A stretch of DNA of 63,141 bases from assembly GCA_029268615.1 (NCBI GenBank), contig JAQWNM010000018.1:1-63141 (forward strand), given 5' to 3'. The notes under the pieces were generated by a model. It was not told where the DNA came from. It ran no database searches and saw only the letters and a program-made list of their open reading frames with translations. How positions within the stretch are numbered: position 1 is the stretch's first letter; the number at the start of each line of letters is the position of its first letter. The position numbers were made by a program, and so were the translations under genes. Below, piece by piece: positions 17,493 to 29,242 of the stretch. Source of the stretch: SAR86 cluster bacterium. Lineage in GTDB: Bacteria; Pseudomonadota; Gammaproteobacteria; Magnimaribacterales; Magnimaribacteraceae.

Positions 17493-18400
17493 GGTAGAGG
17501 GTTTGTATCTTCTTCTGTATTTTCACTAAATAAATCATCGGATTTAAATTTAGTTACTATCAAAACATTGGAAAGAATATAGATGGATGAATAGGTTCCA
17601 ATTATAACGCCAACGATTAATGCCAATGAGAAGCTTTTTATTAACTCACCACCTAGAAAATAAAGCGAAAAAAGTACTAAAAGGGTTGTTAAAGAAGTTA
17701 TCAAAGTTCTGCCCAAGGTCTGATTCAAAGATTGGTTAATAACAAAAATTGGATCTTCATCTCTCATCTTCCTAAAATTCTCTCTAATCCTATCAGATAC
17801 AACAATCGAGTCATTCAAGGAGTAACCGATAACTGCCAGAACTGCAGCTAAAACTGTTAAATCAAAATTAAATTCAAATAATGAAAATATTCCGAAGACT
17901 AATAAAACATCATGTATTAGAGCCAATACCGCGGCTAAAGCAAATTTAGATTGAAATCTAAAAGCGATATATATCATCATCAAAAAAAGAGCTAACAACA
18001 TAGCGGATCCACCATCATCTCTCAATTCGCTTCCTATTTGAGGACCTACATATTCATTCCTTCTTAAGATGATCTCTTGACCGGCAATATCAGATCTCAA
18101 GGCATCTGTTATCTGGGTACCTAGTTGATCGGACGCAAATCCAGCCAACTTTATAAGCACATCTTGATTTGATCCAAATGTGGCCACTTCAACTTCCTCA
18201 AACCCAGAATCGCTCAAAGTTTTTCTTATAGACTCTACATTCGCTGGCTCTGGATAATGGAGCTCGACAAGAGTACCTCCAGTAAAATCTAGCCCCAAAT
18301 TAAGTTGCTTAAAGATTAAAGAACCTAAAGATAAAATCATTAAGGAAATGGAAACGCTAAGCGCTATTTTCCTCAAGGACATAAAATCTATTTTTTTCAT
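17489..18400 (-). CDS. secF: Protein translocase subunit SecF
   Basis: 303 residues, six membrane helices. The motifs include [14 protein letters not shown] after the first helix, the periplasmic P1-like region, and [20 protein letters not shown] with [14 protein letters not shown] in the membrane part. It works with SecD and YajC on the outer side of the Sec channel, using proton flow to pull preproteins across. The start overlaps secD by four bases. Confidence 0.96.
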   Translation of the reverse strand: MKKIDFMSLRKIALSVSISLMILSLGSLIFKQLNLGLDFTGGTLVELHYPEPANVESIRKTLSDSGFEEVEVATFGSNQDVLIKLAGFASDQLGTQITDALRSDIAGQEIILRRNEYVGPQIGSELRDDGGSAMLLALFLMMIYIAFRFQSKFALAAVLALIHDVLLVFGIFSLFEFNFDLTVLAAVLAVIGYSLNDSIVVSDRIRENFRKMRDEDPIFVINQSLNQTLGRTLITSLTTLLVLFSLYFLGGELIKSFSLALIVGVIIGTYSSIYILSNVLIVTKFKSDDLFSENTEEDTNPLP

Positions 18401-20253
18401 CCTATAGCCACTCTTTGTAAATTCTTCCTTTTTCCATAAATCAAAGTAACTAAAGCTCTGGTTCCCATAATAGAAGTAAACATTGAGGTTAATATTCCTA
18501 TTGATAAAGTTACTGCAAAGCCCTTAATTGGTCCTGTGCCAAATGAATAAAGAATAATAGCCACCAAAAAGGTTGTTAAATTTGCGTCCCATATAGTTAT
18601 AAAAGCTCTATCATACCCAGCGACAATTGCCTCAAATGGTTTTTTTCCTGAATTTAACTCCTCTCTAATTCTTGAAAATATTAAGACATTGGCATCTACT
18701 GCCATACCAACCGTTAAAACAATACCGGCAATACCAGGTAATGTTAATGTAGCGGATAGAAAAGACATCGCTGCGACTAGAAGCATTATGTTTAACGATA
18801 GAGCGATACTGGCAACGACGCCAAACACTCTATAATAAATTAATATAAAAAGAAGAACGAGTGACATCCCAAGTTGCATAGACATTAATCCTGATTGGAT
18901 ATTTTCAGCCCCCAAACTTGGGCCAACAGTCCTCTCTTCTACAAAGCGCATTGGCGCTGCTAAAGCACCTGCTCTGAGCAACAATGCAAGTTCCGACGCT
19001 TCACCAGTATTACCGACACCTGTAATACGAAATCCTGTCCCTAAAGCTGCTCTAATAGTTGCTAAACTAATAATTTCTTTGATCTCATAAGTTTCTTGAA
19101 TAGGCACTAACTCACCTGAAACATCATCTGTATATTTTGTCCTTACACGCTGCTCAACAAATAGAACTCCTAACTTCCTGCCTATTTCTCCTCGTGTTGC
19201 CCTATGCATCCTTGCCCCGCCTTGTCCATCCAAAGTTATATTAACTTGGGGAAAGCCATTCTCATCAAAACCAGATTGGGCTGTTGATACTTGATTTCCG
19301 GAAATGATTATCTCGTCCTCTAGCTCTGCTGAAGTTTGACCACTTCCTTCTTTGAATTTGAAAGTTGTCTTTCTTGATCTTGGAGTATCAAAATTGGCTT
19401 CGAGCCTAAATTCTAGAGTAGCTGTCTTTCCTAATATCTTTTTTGCTTCAGCAGTATCTTGAATTCCAGGCAATTGGACTACTATTCTATTAGCACCTTG
19501 TTTCTGCACCAAAGGTTCTGAAACTCCTAACTCATTAACCCTATTTCTTAAGGTGGTAAGATTCTGAGATATTGCATCCGCTATTATCTCATCCAAAGCA
19601 ATCTCACTTAGATTCAATGATAGTGATAAATTCTTGGAATCTTCCAATGGTTCAAATTGCAAATAATCCTTTCTTATAATATTGAATGCATTTAAATAGT
19701 CTTGTTCTGATGTAAAGCCTAAGAAAATAGACTGATTATCATCAACATATGCTGCTTTGTATTTAATTTTATTTGATCTGAGTACTCTTTTTAGATCCTG
19801 AAGAACTCCATTCTGCCTGTTTGTCAAAGCTGTTTGAGTATCTACCTCCATAAGAAAATGCACCCCTCCTCTTAGATCTAAACCCAATTTCATAGGATGT
19901 GCATTGATATTGACTAACCAATCTGGTGTTGTTGGGGCTAAATTAAGGGCAACTATTACGTCATCACCCAAATCTAAGGCAAGTTTAGCTCTAATTCTAA
20001 GTTGCTCTTCAGAAGATGAAACTCTAACTAATACAAAATCATTACTTACTTCTATTGAATTAGACACATCAGAACTTTCATCTGTTAGAGATTTTTTTAT
20101 TCTAGTTACTAAGTTTTCATCAGGGGATTGAGAGCTACTTATGTATGAGATTTGGACTGCAGGATCAGAAGGATAAATATTAGGTAAGGCATATACCGCT
20201 CCAATAATAAGAACAAATAATATAAGTAAATACTTCCAAGCGCTGTAGATCAT
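18397..20253 (-). CDS. secD: Protein translocase subunit SecD
   Basis: 618 residues with an N-terminal helix, a large periplasmic domain and five C-terminal helices. Recognisable segments are [31 protein letters not shown], and [27 protein letters not shown], which carries the membrane aspartate needed for proton coupling. It sits between yajC and secF in the classical order. Confidence 0.96.
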   Translation of the reverse strand: MIYSAWKYLLILFVLIIGAVYALPNIYPSDPAVQISYISSSQSPDENLVTRIKKSLTDESSDVSNSIEVSNDFVLVRVSSSEEQLRIRAKLALDLGDDVIVALNLAPTTPDWLVNINAHPMKLGLDLRGGVHFLMEVDTQTALTNRQNGVLQDLKRVLRSNKIKYKAAYVDDNQSIFLGFTSEQDYLNAFNIIRKDYLQFEPLEDSKNLSLSLNLSEIALDEIIADAISQNLTTLRNRVNELGVSEPLVQKQGANRIVVQLPGIQDTAEAKKILGKTATLEFRLEANFDTPRSRKTTFKFKEGSGQTSAELEDEIIISGNQVSTAQSGFDENGFPQVNITLDGQGGARMHRATRGEIGRKLGVLFVEQRVRTKYTDDVSGELVPIQETYEIKEIISLATIRAALGTGFRITGVGNTGEASELALLLRAGALAAPMRFVEERTVGPSLGAENIQSGLMSMQLGMSLVLLFILIYYRVFGVVASIALSLNIMLLVAAMSFLSATLTLPGIAGIVLTVGMAVDANVLIFSRIREELNSGKKPFEAIVAGYDRAFITIWDANLTTFLVAIILYSFGTGPIKGFAVTLSIGILTSMFTSIMGTRALVTLIYGKRKNLQRVAIG

Positions 20254-20262
20254 GTTACAAAA

Positions 20263-20556
20263 TTAGATTGATTCCAAAGAGCCTTTTGGCAAAACATTAG
20301 AGATAGAATTCTTCTGAAATCGAAGCGTATGATTATTGCCTACTGATATTTCTACAAATTGTTCATGCACCTTGGTGACTTTGCCTAGGATTCCTCCAGC
20401 AGTAGCTACCTCATCTCCTGCTTCCAAACTATCCAGCATGGCTTGATGAGTTTTTCGTCTTTTGTTCTCTGGTCTAATCATTAAAAAATAAATAAGAACC
20501 ATGAACCCTATTAATAAAAGAAGAGTTGGGTCAAAAAAAGTCGGGGTTTCTTTCAT
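20263..20556 (-). CDS. yajC: Preprotein translocase subunit YajC
   Basis: 97 residues: one N-terminal membrane helix (LLLLIGFMVLIYFLMIRP) followed by the conserved KRRKTHQAML region and the GDEVATAGGILGKV segment of the YajC domain. Partner of SecDF. Nine bases separate its stop codon from the secD start. Confidence 0.95.
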   Translation of the reverse strand: MKETPTFFDPTLLLLIGFMVLIYFLMIRPENKRRKTHQAMLDSLEAGDEVATAGGILGKVTKVHEQFVEISVGNNHTLRFQKNSISNVLPKGSLESI

Positions 20557-20581
20557 AGTTATTCCTTATAATTTATAATGA

Positions 20582-21682
<1,101 letters not shown>

Positions 21683-21685
21683 TTA

Positions 21686-22708
21686 TTAGCTTATTAACAT
21701 CGCATCACCATAACTGAAGAATCTGTACTTATTTTTAATAGCAAAATCATACGCAAGCTTCATTCTTTCCGTCCCTCCAAATGCACAAACTAATAAATAA
21801 AGGCTGGAACGAGGTAAATGAAAGTTTGTTAACAAGGAGTCCACCACTTTAAAATTAAATCCAGGATAAATATATAAATCTGTTTCTCCTGAATAAGGTA
21901 CCAACTTGCCATTATTATACTCAGCTACAGCCTCTAAGCATCTTAATGCTGTTGTTCCTACCGCAATAACTTTTGCGCCTGAAGACTTTGTTTCTTCAAT
22001 TTTTTTAATCGTTTCTTTGCTCAAATTAATTCTTTCTTGGTGGATCTTATGATTTCTAATATCTTTTTCTTTTATTGGCTTAAAAGTGCCTAATCCTATA
22101 TCTAGAGTAATACTCGCCGTATTAATACCGAATTCCTTTAATTCCTTAAAAGTACTATGATCAAAATGTAAGCCTGCAGTTGGTGCAGCAACGGAATTAA
22201 GCTTTGAAGGTTCAGCATAAACAGTCTGATATCTAGATTTATCTAGTCTATTTGGCGACCTTTTAATATAAGGCGGTAAAGGAATATGACCAAACTTTTC
22301 AAGAACTTCTCGAACAGGTTCTTCAAATACAAAATTAGACAAATATTCATTCTTCTTTTCAAGAGATATACATATACCAGAATTATTAATTACCAATCTA
22401 TCTCCTATTTTTAGGCTCGAATTTGATTTTGTCAAAGCAGTAACATGATAATTATCTAAAATTCTTTCTACGACTATCTCAACTTTCCCGCCGCTTTCTT
22501 TTTTACAGTGCAGACGTGCATTTAGAACTTTTGTATCATTTACAATCAATAAATCTCCAGACGATAATCTGCTCTTTAAGTCTTTAAAGCTAGCATTCTC
22601 TATTGAGTTCTCGTCTAACAAAAGTAATTTACTGCCACTTCTTTGCTTAAGTGGAGTGGTCGCAATCAGCTCTTTTGGAAGTTCAAAATTAAAATCTTCT
22701 AAGTTCAA
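21686..22708 (-). CDS. queA: S-adenosylmethionine:tRNA ribosyltransferase-isomerase QueA
   Basis: Makes epoxyqueuosine on tRNA by moving the ribosyl part of SAM. Motifs are DFNFELPKELIATTP, PPYIKR, AAPTAGLHF and TNFHLPRSSLYLLV. The frame opens with an ATG at 22720, but the A of that ATG is the last base of tRNA-Leu and would leave with the tRNA. The TTG at 22708 has GGAG six bases upstream and gives the usual N terminus (LEDFNFELP), so I place the start there. About 340 residues. Confidence 0.92.
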   Translation of the reverse strand: MNLEDFNFELPKELIATTPLKQRSGSKLLLLDENSIENASFKDLKSRLSSGDLLIVNDTKVLNARLHCKKESGGKVEIVVERILDNYHVTALTKSNSSLKIGDRLVINNSGICISLEKKNEYLSNFVFEEPVREVLEKFGHIPLPPYIKRSPNRLDKSRYQTVYAEPSKLNSVAAPTAGLHFDHSTFKELKEFGINTASITLDIGLGTFKPIKEKDIRNHKIHQERINLSKETIKKIEETKSSGAKVIAVGTTALRCLEAVAEYNNGKLVPYSGETDLYIYPGFNFKVVDSLLTNFHLPRSSLYLLVCAFGGTERMKLAYDFAIKNKYRFFSYGDAMLIS

Positions 22709-22714
22709 AAAAAA

Positions 22715-22718
22715 CTCC
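22715..22718 (-). promoter_or_regulatory. Ribosome-binding site deciding the queA start
   Basis: GGAG (minus strand, 22718-22715) lies six bases before the TTG at 22708 and directly follows the tRNA-Leu CCA end. It supports TTG, not the ATG at 22720, as start. Confidence 0.55.
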
Positions 22719-22719
22719 A

Positions 22720-22805
22720 TGGTGCCGAAGGAGAGACTCGAACTCTCACACCCAAAGGGCGGGGGATTTTGAATCCCCTGCGTCTACCAATTCCGCCACT
22801 TCGGC
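22720..22805 (-). tRNA. tRNA-Leu (anticodon CAA)
   Basis: 86 bases with a long variable arm (CGCCCTTTGGGTG) and encoded CCA. GCCGAAG pairs with CTTCGGC, and the anticodon stem GGGGA/TCCCC encloses TTCAAAA, giving CAA. Its CCA end touches the queA frame, so tRNA and queA are probably on one transcript. Confidence 0.96.
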
Positions 22806-22879
22806 ATTTCTAAAAAATAAGCTCCACAAATTTTACTATGAAAAGGTAAACTCTCATTTTTAAATTAATAAAACAATTC

Positions 22880-25297
22880 ATGTTTACCTTTTTTACAAAA
22901 AAACGAATTTTTTGGTTGCTTAAAATGAGTATAAAGCCATTCATAAGTTTTGAAATAGAATTTAATGGTAAGCATGATCTCAAAACACTAAATAAGAATA
23001 GCATTCTCTATGCATTTTCTGAAAAATCACTAGCAGATTTAATAGCTTTAGATATTTGTTTAGAAGAAGAATCCTTGCCCAGTCCACTAGAAATTATACA
23101 AAACTCCAATTTACAACGGTTCACTTATTTGAGGCCTCCCAAATACAATCTATCTGCTCAAAAGGCTCAAAGATTTTCAGCTTATAATCTAGAAGCAATC
23201 TTAGATGTCAAAGATTTTAATCCTACAATTATTCCTGTTTCCTTTTATTGGGGAAAACATCCTGACAAGCAAAAATCTTTTTTTAAAATACTTTTTTCGC
23301 AGTCTTGGTACAAAGGCGGATTCTTAAAAAAAATTTTTAGAGTACTCTTTCATGGCAGATCTTTAGTTATTGAAATCCAGACACCTTTGGAAATCAATGC
23401 TTTAGTGGATCAATCTAAAAAAACGAATGATATCTCTCTAGTTTTAAGTAGATATTTAAGGGCTTTATTCAGGAAATCAAAAAAAGCGGTATTGGGACCA
23501 GATATTTCTCATAGAAGAACGCTTGTTAACTCTTTAAGTCGGAACATAGAAGTAAGAAAAGAAATTAATAAACTTTCTGGAGGCAATCTTAGGCTAAAGA
23601 AGAAACTCCAAAAAAAGGCCTATAAATACGCTAATGAAATTTGTTCAGACCTAAACTATCCGATAGTCAGGCTCCTAGTTAGAGGTTTTAATTGGTTCTG
23701 GAATAATAGATATGATGGAATTCACCTAAGAAATATAGAAGAAATTAAAAGAATATCAAAAGACAACGCCTTGATCTTTGTACCTTGTCACAGGAGCCAT
23801 ATAGACTATTGCGCTTTATCCTACATACTCTATGAACAGGGCCTTATGCTTCCTCAAATTGCAGCTGGTAATAATCTAAATCTACCTTTCATAGGAAAAG
23901 TGCTTAGAGGTGCGGGTGCTATTTTCATGAGAAGATCTTTTACGAATAATAGCCTCTATAGCATTATCTTTTTTCAGCATATAAAAAGCCTAATGGTTCG
24001 CGGAAATACTGTAGAATTTTTTCCTGAGGGCGGTAGAAGTAGATCTGGCCTATCTTTGCCTGCACGTCCTGGATTAATTTCAATGGTTCTAAGAAGTTTT
24101 GCATCTATGAAATTTGGCGATGTAAAGATCGTACCCATATATATAGGATATGAAAAAATATTAGAAGGAGAAACATACAGATCAGAAGTTCTAGGAAAAC
24201 CTAAAAAAAGAGAAAGTATATTTGACAGCCTCAAAGTTCTAAAGGATTTTAATAATTATCTTGGAAATGCTTATATTAATTTTGGCAATCCTATTGATTT
24301 AAAGAGTTACTTAATTCAAGAGTTAAACGAGGAAGATTTCTATATTGATTCACCCTTAGAAAGGCCTTCGTGGCTAAAAGATGTAACAGAAAAGCTAGGC
24401 GAAGGCATTATGCAAGGTATCAATAGTTCTGTAGCAGTTACAAGTACTAGCCTAGTATCTCTTGCCTTATTGACTGATAGTAAAAAAATCATGAACTCAC
24501 AAAAACTAAAAAATAGAATTAATCTACAAATAGAGTTAATTAATAGATCAGTAATATATAAAAATACCTGGATTCCTATTACTGACTCAACAGAAATTAT
24601 CAACAAAACAAAGAATCTTAATTTAATAAAACTTAATAAAGTTGGTAACACAGAACTATTTAATCCGGATGCAAAAGAAATGGCACTACTTTCATTTTAT
24701 AAGAATAATATTGCACATCTTTTTATATTCTATTCAGCTATATGTGAAAGCCTTAGGTATTCAGAAGAACTTCCTAAAGAAGAAATTAAAAGATTAATAG
24801 AACTTGTATATCCTTTCTTGAAGAGGGACTTCAATTTAAATGAAAGTTCAGATATGAATTCAACAATAAATAAAACATTGGAGATCTTGGTAGATTTACA
24901 ATTAATAAATAGATTGCCTAATGGAAATTTTCAAAAACCAAACGTAGAATCCCATAATTACGAAGAATTTGTTTCAATATCTAATATCTGCGAACCTAGC
25001 ATCAAGAGATTTTATATAATTATGCATGCATTATGGTCTAAGAATTTTCTAAACAAGGAAGATCTTAAAACTCACTGTATTAAAGTCTCTCAACATCTAG
25101 AGATAATTGAGGGTATGCCCTATCCTGAATTCTCAGATCAAATTAAATTTGATCAATTTATAGAAAAAATGATCAGGGAAAAATTTATCAGACAAAATTC
25201 CAACGGTGATATAAAAGTTTCCAGAATAACAAAGAGAATAAAGAAAGATTTTACAAACTTTTTTGATAAAAACTTTTTAGATATAGTTGATAGTTGA
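22880..25297 (+). CDS. plsB: Glycerol-3-phosphate 1-O-acyltransferase PlsB
   Basis: First acyltransferase of phospholipid synthesis, about 805 residues as usual for PlsB. The catalytic HX4D motif is HRSHID at residues 304-309, followed by GAGAIFMRRSF, the EGGRSRSG substrate motif and the KIVPIYIGYE block. An in-frame ATG at 22925 (MSIKPFISFEI) is an equally good start; neither has a clear ribosome-binding site. Peripheral membrane protein. Its stop abuts the convergent rsmJ stop (TGATCA). Confidence 0.94.
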   Translation: MFTFFTKKRIFWLLKMSIKPFISFEIEFNGKHDLKTLNKNSILYAFSEKSLADLIALDICLEEESLPSPLEIIQNSNLQRFTYLRPPKYNLSAQKAQRFSAYNLEAILDVKDFNPTIIPVSFYWGKHPDKQKSFFKILFSQSWYKGGFLKKIFRVLFHGRSLVIEIQTPLEINALVDQSKKTNDISLVLSRYLRALFRKSKKAVLGPDISHRRTLVNSLSRNIEVRKEINKLSGGNLRLKKKLQKKAYKYANEICSDLNYPIVRLLVRGFNWFWNNRYDGIHLRNIEEIKRISKDNALIFVPCHRSHIDYCALSYILYEQGLMLPQIAAGNNLNLPFIGKVLRGAGAIFMRRSFTNNSLYSIIFFQHIKSLMVRGNTVEFFPEGGRSRSGLSLPARPGLISMVLRSFASMKFGDVKIVPIYIGYEKILEGETYRSEVLGKPKKRESIFDSLKVLKDFNNYLGNAYINFGNPIDLKSYLIQELNEEDFYIDSPLERPSWLKDVTEKLGEGIMQGINSSVAVTSTSLVSLALLTDSKKIMNSQKLKNRINLQIELINRSVIYKNTWIPITDSTEIINKTKNLNLIKLNKVGNTELFNPDAKEMALLSFYKNNIAHLFIFYSAICESLRYSEELPKEEIKRLIELVYPFLKRDFNLNESSDMNSTINKTLEILVDLQLINRLPNGNFQKPNVESHNYEEFVSISNICEPSIKRFYIIMHALWSKNFLNKEDLKTHCIKVSQHLEIIEGMPYPEFSDQIKFDQFIEKMIREKFIRQNSNGDIKVSRITKRIKKDFTNFFDKNFLDIVDS

Positions 25298-26044
25298 TCA
25301 AACCAAATAGACGTCAAACCTAATTACCCTGCCTTCAATAGAGAAATTAGGTTTTAGATTAGACACAAAAGGAGATTTATTATGCCTTTTAACTATTACC
25401 CTTTCTTTGGATTTATCCATTGCAAGATTTAGAATTGGGACTGGGTCTATTTCTTCTGTCAAGTCACGTAGAGCTTGAATACCCTTTTTTGCTTTAGCAT
25501 GACCCTTTTCAGGAAACATTGGATCAAGATAGATTACGTCCGCCGTGAAACTACTCGCCAATATATCTTCTATATTTCCATGCCTGACTTCTAATTTATT
25601 AATCAGGTGTGCAGCTTCACCATTAAGTGATAATTTTATTCCGTCTTTTAATAAAGCTACCATCCAAGGAACTCTTTCTACAAGTAAAACCTTTTTTGCA
25701 ACTTTAGCTAGCTCTAAAGAATCTTTTCCAAAACCAGCTGTTCCATCTATAACTTTACAATCCGGAGGGAGGCCCTTTAGACATTTCAATAAATTACTTT
25801 TTTGCCTAATTGATAGCCACTTATCAAAATCGCAACAAATAGGATTAAACCTCTTATTCATGCCTTGCTTCAGATAGAGTCTTTCCTTGCCAAGGACTAA
25901 ATAATATTGATTTTCAGCAGAATTTTCTTTCGGTGATAAATTAGATAAATCTTGAAATTTAAGATTTAAGGACTTTGCTAAAAGCTGGCCTTTGTTTTTA
26001 CCAACACCTTTTTCAACTATGAGAATTGGACTTTCTAAACCCAA
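25298..26044 (-). CDS. rsmJ: 16S rRNA (guanine1516-N2)-methyltransferase RsmJ
   Basis: 248-residue SAM-dependent methyltransferase. DGTAGFGKDSLELA is the SAM-binding motif, VERVPWMVALL follows, and the catalytic-type motif is YLDPMFPEKGHAK. The N-terminal half matches the RsmJ-specific extension. It overlaps the end of uppP by ten bases at the end of the long minus-strand run. Confidence 0.93.
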   Translation of the reverse strand: MGLESPILIVEKGVGKNKGQLLAKSLNLKFQDLSNLSPKENSAENQYYLVLGKERLYLKQGMNKRFNPICCDFDKWLSIRQKSNLLKCLKGLPPDCKVIDGTAGFGKDSLELAKVAKKVLLVERVPWMVALLKDGIKLSLNGEAAHLINKLEVRHGNIEDILASSFTADVIYLDPMFPEKGHAKAKKGIQALRDLTEEIDPVPILNLAMDKSKERVIVKRHNKSPFVSNLKPNFSIEGRVIRFDVYLV

Positions 26045-26823
26045 AAGATTAAAAGTAATATCCCAAGAATTACTCTATAAATAACAAACGGAGTAAAACC
26101 TAATTTATTTATTATTCTTAAAAAGATATCTATCGTTAGATATGCTGTTATAAAAGAAGCCAGGCAAGCGAAGAATAGCTCCATACTCAGGCCTGTAAGT
26201 TCTTCAAAATCTAAGATAAAGATTTCATATATAGCTATAGCTCCTATGGTAGGAATTGCTAAAAGGAAACTAAACTTCGAAGCTGCCTCTCTTCCAATAC
26301 CAAGAAATAATGCTGCTGATATAGTTATGCCTGATCGAGATGTTCCAGGTATCAATGCAAGGCACTGACAAATTCCTATGATCAAGGCCTGTCTAAAGTT
26401 TATAGCTGCTAGATTAGTAGATCTAGTTTTTGTTTTATCTGCGAAATACAACAAAAAACCAAAAAATATTGTTGTATAAGCTATAACCTCAGTAGCTCTC
26501 AGGTTCTCATCTATATAATTTCTTAAAATATATCCTGAGAATAATATAGGCAATGTAGCTACAATAATATTAATTAATTTTTGTCTATTTATATGATTTT
26601 TTCTCTTCGGCGCAAAGCCCATAAGTAGCTGTAAGGCTTCATTCCTAAAGTAAAAAATAGCTGCAAACATAGTCCCTAAATGCATTGAAACATCCAAAAG
26701 AATGCCTTGATCTTTATTCGTCAGGAATTCGCTTAGCAGTATTAAATGGGCTGAACTAGAAATAGGAAGAAATTCTGTTAGACCCTGAACTATGGAGAGC
26801 CAAAGAATAGTTAGCATGTCCAT
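26035..26823 (-). CDS. uppP: Undecaprenyl-diphosphatase UppP
   Basis: 262 residues with about eight membrane helices. It dephosphorylates undecaprenyl diphosphate for cell-wall lipid carrier recycling and confers bacitracin tolerance. Both family motifs are seen: QGLTEFLPISSSAHLIL near the N terminus and PGTSRSGITISAALFLG near residue 160. The start follows the tsaB stop without a gap. Confidence 0.95.
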   Translation of the reverse strand: MDMLTILWLSIVQGLTEFLPISSSAHLILLSEFLTNKDQGILLDVSMHLGTMFAAIFYFRNEALQLLMGFAPKRKNHINRQKLINIIVATLPILFSGYILRNYIDENLRATEVIAYTTIFFGFLLYFADKTKTRSTNLAAINFRQALIIGICQCLALIPGTSRSGITISAALFLGIGREAASKFSFLLAIPTIGAIAIYEIFILDFEELTGLSMELFFACLASFITAYLTIDIFLRIINKLGFTPFVIYRVILGILLLIFWV

Positions 26824-27489
26824 TTATTTAGTACTCCAATAAGTTTCACCTATTAAGTAATTAGGCAAGATTTTTTCAGGTGATACTGTTTGAAAATTAT
26901 TGAACTTCTTTAATGCTATTCTTAAAAGATCTTGGGCATGTGGCTCAGAAGGATAAATATTGGTAGAAATATTTTTCAACGAGTCTTCTAGCAGAAGGCA
27001 GCCGCTGCCTATAAAATATGTATCTCTATCATACATATTAAGGTCAAGGTTTTTGGAAAGTACAAGTTCCTCATTTGAAGATGTTAGGTTCATAGAAGAA
27101 TAATTAAATGTTCCTAAATAAAGTTGGTCCATCTTTGCATCCTCTATGACTATAACTTTTGGAGGTTGGAACTTATGATTAATTTTTTCAGATAGAACTT
27201 CAAGGCTTGAAACTTTTATCCCTAGACCATTTACACTATAAGCAAGACCTTGGGATAATGCACTTGCAACTCTAATACCTGTGAAAGATCCGGGGCCACA
27301 ACTTACAGCGAATGCATCTAAATCGTGAAGCGTGTTATCAGCTTCTGAAAGTAATTGTTCAATAATATCTAAAAGATTTTCTGAATGGTGAGTAGAATCT
27401 CTATCATGGAAGAAAAATTCATTGCCCTTACTCAATAAACCGACTGAACATACCGCACCCGAAGTCTCAATAGCTAATATATTAGGCAT
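26824..27489 (-). CDS. tsaB: tRNA threonylcarbamoyladenosine synthesis protein TsaB
   Basis: 221 residues, ASKHA-fold partner of TsaD in t6A37 synthesis. The N terminus [16 protein letters not shown] and the central [23 protein letters not shown] are diagnostic. It overlaps adk by eight bases. TsaB has no full metal site of its own, consistent with its scaffold role. Confidence 0.93.
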   Translation of the reverse strand: MPNILAIETSGAVCSVGLLSKGNEFFFHDRDSTHHSENLLDIIEQLLSEADNTLHDLDAFAVSCGPGSFTGIRVASALSQGLAYSVNGLGIKVSSLEVLSEKINHKFQPPKVIVIEDAKMDQLYLGTFNYSSMNLTSSNEELVLSKNLDLNMYDRDTYFIGSGCLLLEDSLKNISTNIYPSEPHAQDLLRIALKKFNNFQTVSPEKILPNYLIGETYWSTK

Positions 27490-28141
27490 TTTTTAATGAA
27501 TCAATTTTACTTAATAAGTCACTTGAAACATTTTCAGGTGACTCAGTCCCATCTACTTTTATATAAGTTAATTCATTAGAAGTATGTTTATCATAATAAA
27601 ATTTAAGCAGAGGTGAAGTCTGCTTTCTATAGACTTCAAGTCTATCTTTAACCGTCTCTGGTTTATCATCTTCTCTTTGAATAAGAGGTTCTCCTGTTAG
27701 GTCATCCATATCTTCTTTTTTAGGTGGATTAAATTCTATGTGATAATTCCTGCCTGACCCTGGATGCATTCTTCTTCCAGACATTCTGCTTATTATGACC
27801 TGATCTTCAACAAATATTTCTATAACTATGTCTATTGTTACATTCCTATCATTTAAAGATATTGCTTGAGGAATAGTGCGAGGAAATCCATCAAATAAGA
27901 AACCATCCTTACAATCTTCTTGAGCAATTCTGTCTTCTACAATTGATACTATTACTTCATCTGAGACTAAAATACCTGCGTCCATCAACTCTTTTGCTTC
28001 CTGCCCTAACTTTGAATTACTTTTGACTGCCTCTCTCAAGATATTACCAGTTGAAATATGAGGAATTCCAAAGCTCTTAGTAAGAACTTCTGCCTGAGTC
28101 CCCTTTCCCGCCCCTGGCGGACCTATTAAAATAATATTCAT
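27482..28141 (-). CDS. adk: Adenylate kinase
   Basis: 219 residues, long-LID form. The P-loop is [10 protein letters not shown], the AMP site is [10 protein letters not shown], and the Walker B-like part is [10 protein letters not shown]. The LID begins at [13 protein letters not shown] and contains no zinc cysteines. It balances ATP, ADP and AMP in the cytoplasm. Preceded by acpS at four bases. Confidence 0.96.
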   Translation of the reverse strand: MNIILIGPPGAGKGTQAEVLTKSFGIPHISTGNILREAVKSNSKLGQEAKELMDAGILVSDEVIVSIVEDRIAQEDCKDGFLFDGFPRTIPQAISLNDRNVTIDIVIEIFVEDQVIISRMSGRRMHPGSGRNYHIEFNPPKKEDMDDLTGEPLIQREDDKPETVKDRLEVYRKQTSPLLKFYYDKHTSNELTYIKVDGTESPENVSSDLLSKIDSLKNA

Positions 28142-28145
28142 TTAT

Positions 28146-28517
28146 TTATTTTTCGATCACCACAAAACCTAAAGATAAATTATTAATATCTGACAGACTT
28201 ATATTAATTCTATGCTCTAGTTCAGAAAACTTACCTAGTAAATTCACCATAGGTGCTCCTTGTTTATCTCTAAGAATTTCAATTAAGTTGAAAGATAATC
28301 CTGAAGAGAATCCAGTCTTAAGTGCTTTTGAGACAGATTCCTTGCCCGCAAAATTGTTACTTATATAAGAAATTTTCTTTTGCCAGGTAGGCTTAGCCTC
28401 TAACTCTTCTACCTCATTTGAAGAAAGGATTTTCTTTAAAAACTTATCTCCATATTTTAAATATACTTTTTCTATTCTTTTCTTTTCAACTATATCTGTA
28501 CCAGCTCCAATTATCAT
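28146..28517 (-). CDS. acpS: Holo-[acyl-carrier-protein] synthase AcpS
   Basis: Transfers phosphopantetheine from CoA to acyl carrier protein. GAGTDIVEKKRIEK near the start and NNFAGKESVSKALKTGF are the two magnesium/CoA motifs. The start at ATG 28517 is chosen because GGGGGA lies four bases upstream; an ATG at 28532 would overlap recO. About 123 residues, normal for the family. pdxJ, often found next to it, is absent. Confidence 0.92.
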   Translation of the reverse strand: MIIGAGTDIVEKKRIEKVYLKYGDKFLKKILSSNEVEELEAKPTWQKKISYISNNFAGKESVSKALKTGFSSGLSFNLIEILRDKQGAPMVNLLGKFSELEHRINISLSDINNLSLGFVVIEK

Positions 28518-28528
28518 TTTTCCCCCAT

Positions 28529-29242
28529 TCAAGAAAAGGTTTTTCTACTTTTTATTTCTTTACCGTCTAGAAGGTAATCTATTGCATGCCTAGTGATTAA
28601 TTTTGCTACCTTCCTTGCATTTTTTGTATCGAACTCATTTTTTGCAAAGCTGATTATATCCTCTCCTTTGAAATAATTATTATTATCTTGCGATACGTTT
28701 TTTGAAGGTATAAATCCCTGAACGGAATCTAATTCATAAAAAGTATCAGGTTTCAAATAATCTCCTGTTTCTGCATCACGTTTCAGATCAATTCCATAGC
28801 CTATTTCTTGTAATAAACTTAACTCAAAATTCCTAAGCATCTTTTCGATCTCTAATTGATTTTCTTGATTTTCTATTTTCTTGCAAAAATTTACGTAACT
28901 CTTAAATAAGTTGAGATGAGGATCTTCTTTATGCAGAAAAGACATTATCAATTCATTAATATAGATAAGACAAGCATAAGACATGTTTGGAACATTCTTT
29001 GGACGATAATACACTTCAGTATCAAATAGTTTTTTTAAATCTTTTTTACCAGAGTAAGTTATCAATAAAATACCAAATGGTAGAAAAGTTTCTCTTAAAG
29101 GGCTCTTAGGTCGCCTGACTCCTTGAGCCACAACAGCAATCCTTCCAAAGTCTTGAGTAAAGAATTCAACTAAAAAACTTGTTTCTTTGTATGGTCTTTT
29201 ATGAAGCACTACTGCCGGCTGCAATGCAACTTTACTATTCAT
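28529..29242 (-). CDS. recO: DNA repair protein RecO
   Basis: N-terminal OB-fold (PAVVLHKRPYKETSFLVEFFTQDFGRI, split around ETSFLVE) and a helical C-terminal domain. RecO loads RecA on SSB-coated DNA with RecR. No zinc cysteines are visible. The ATG at 29242 (MNSKVALQPA) gives a family-like start; the frame reaches back to 29260 inside era. About 237 residues. Confidence 0.9.
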   Translation of the reverse strand: MNSKVALQPAVVLHKRPYKETSFLVEFFTQDFGRIAVVAQGVRRPKSPLRETFLPFGILLITYSGKKDLKKLFDTEVYYRPKNVPNMSYACLIYINELIMSFLHKEDPHLNLFKSYVNFCKKIENQENQLEIEKMLRNFELSLLQEIGYGIDLKRDAETGDYLKPDTFYELDSVQGFIPSKNVSQDNNNYFKGEDIISFAKNEFDTKNARKVAKLITRHAIDYLLDGKEIKSRKTFS

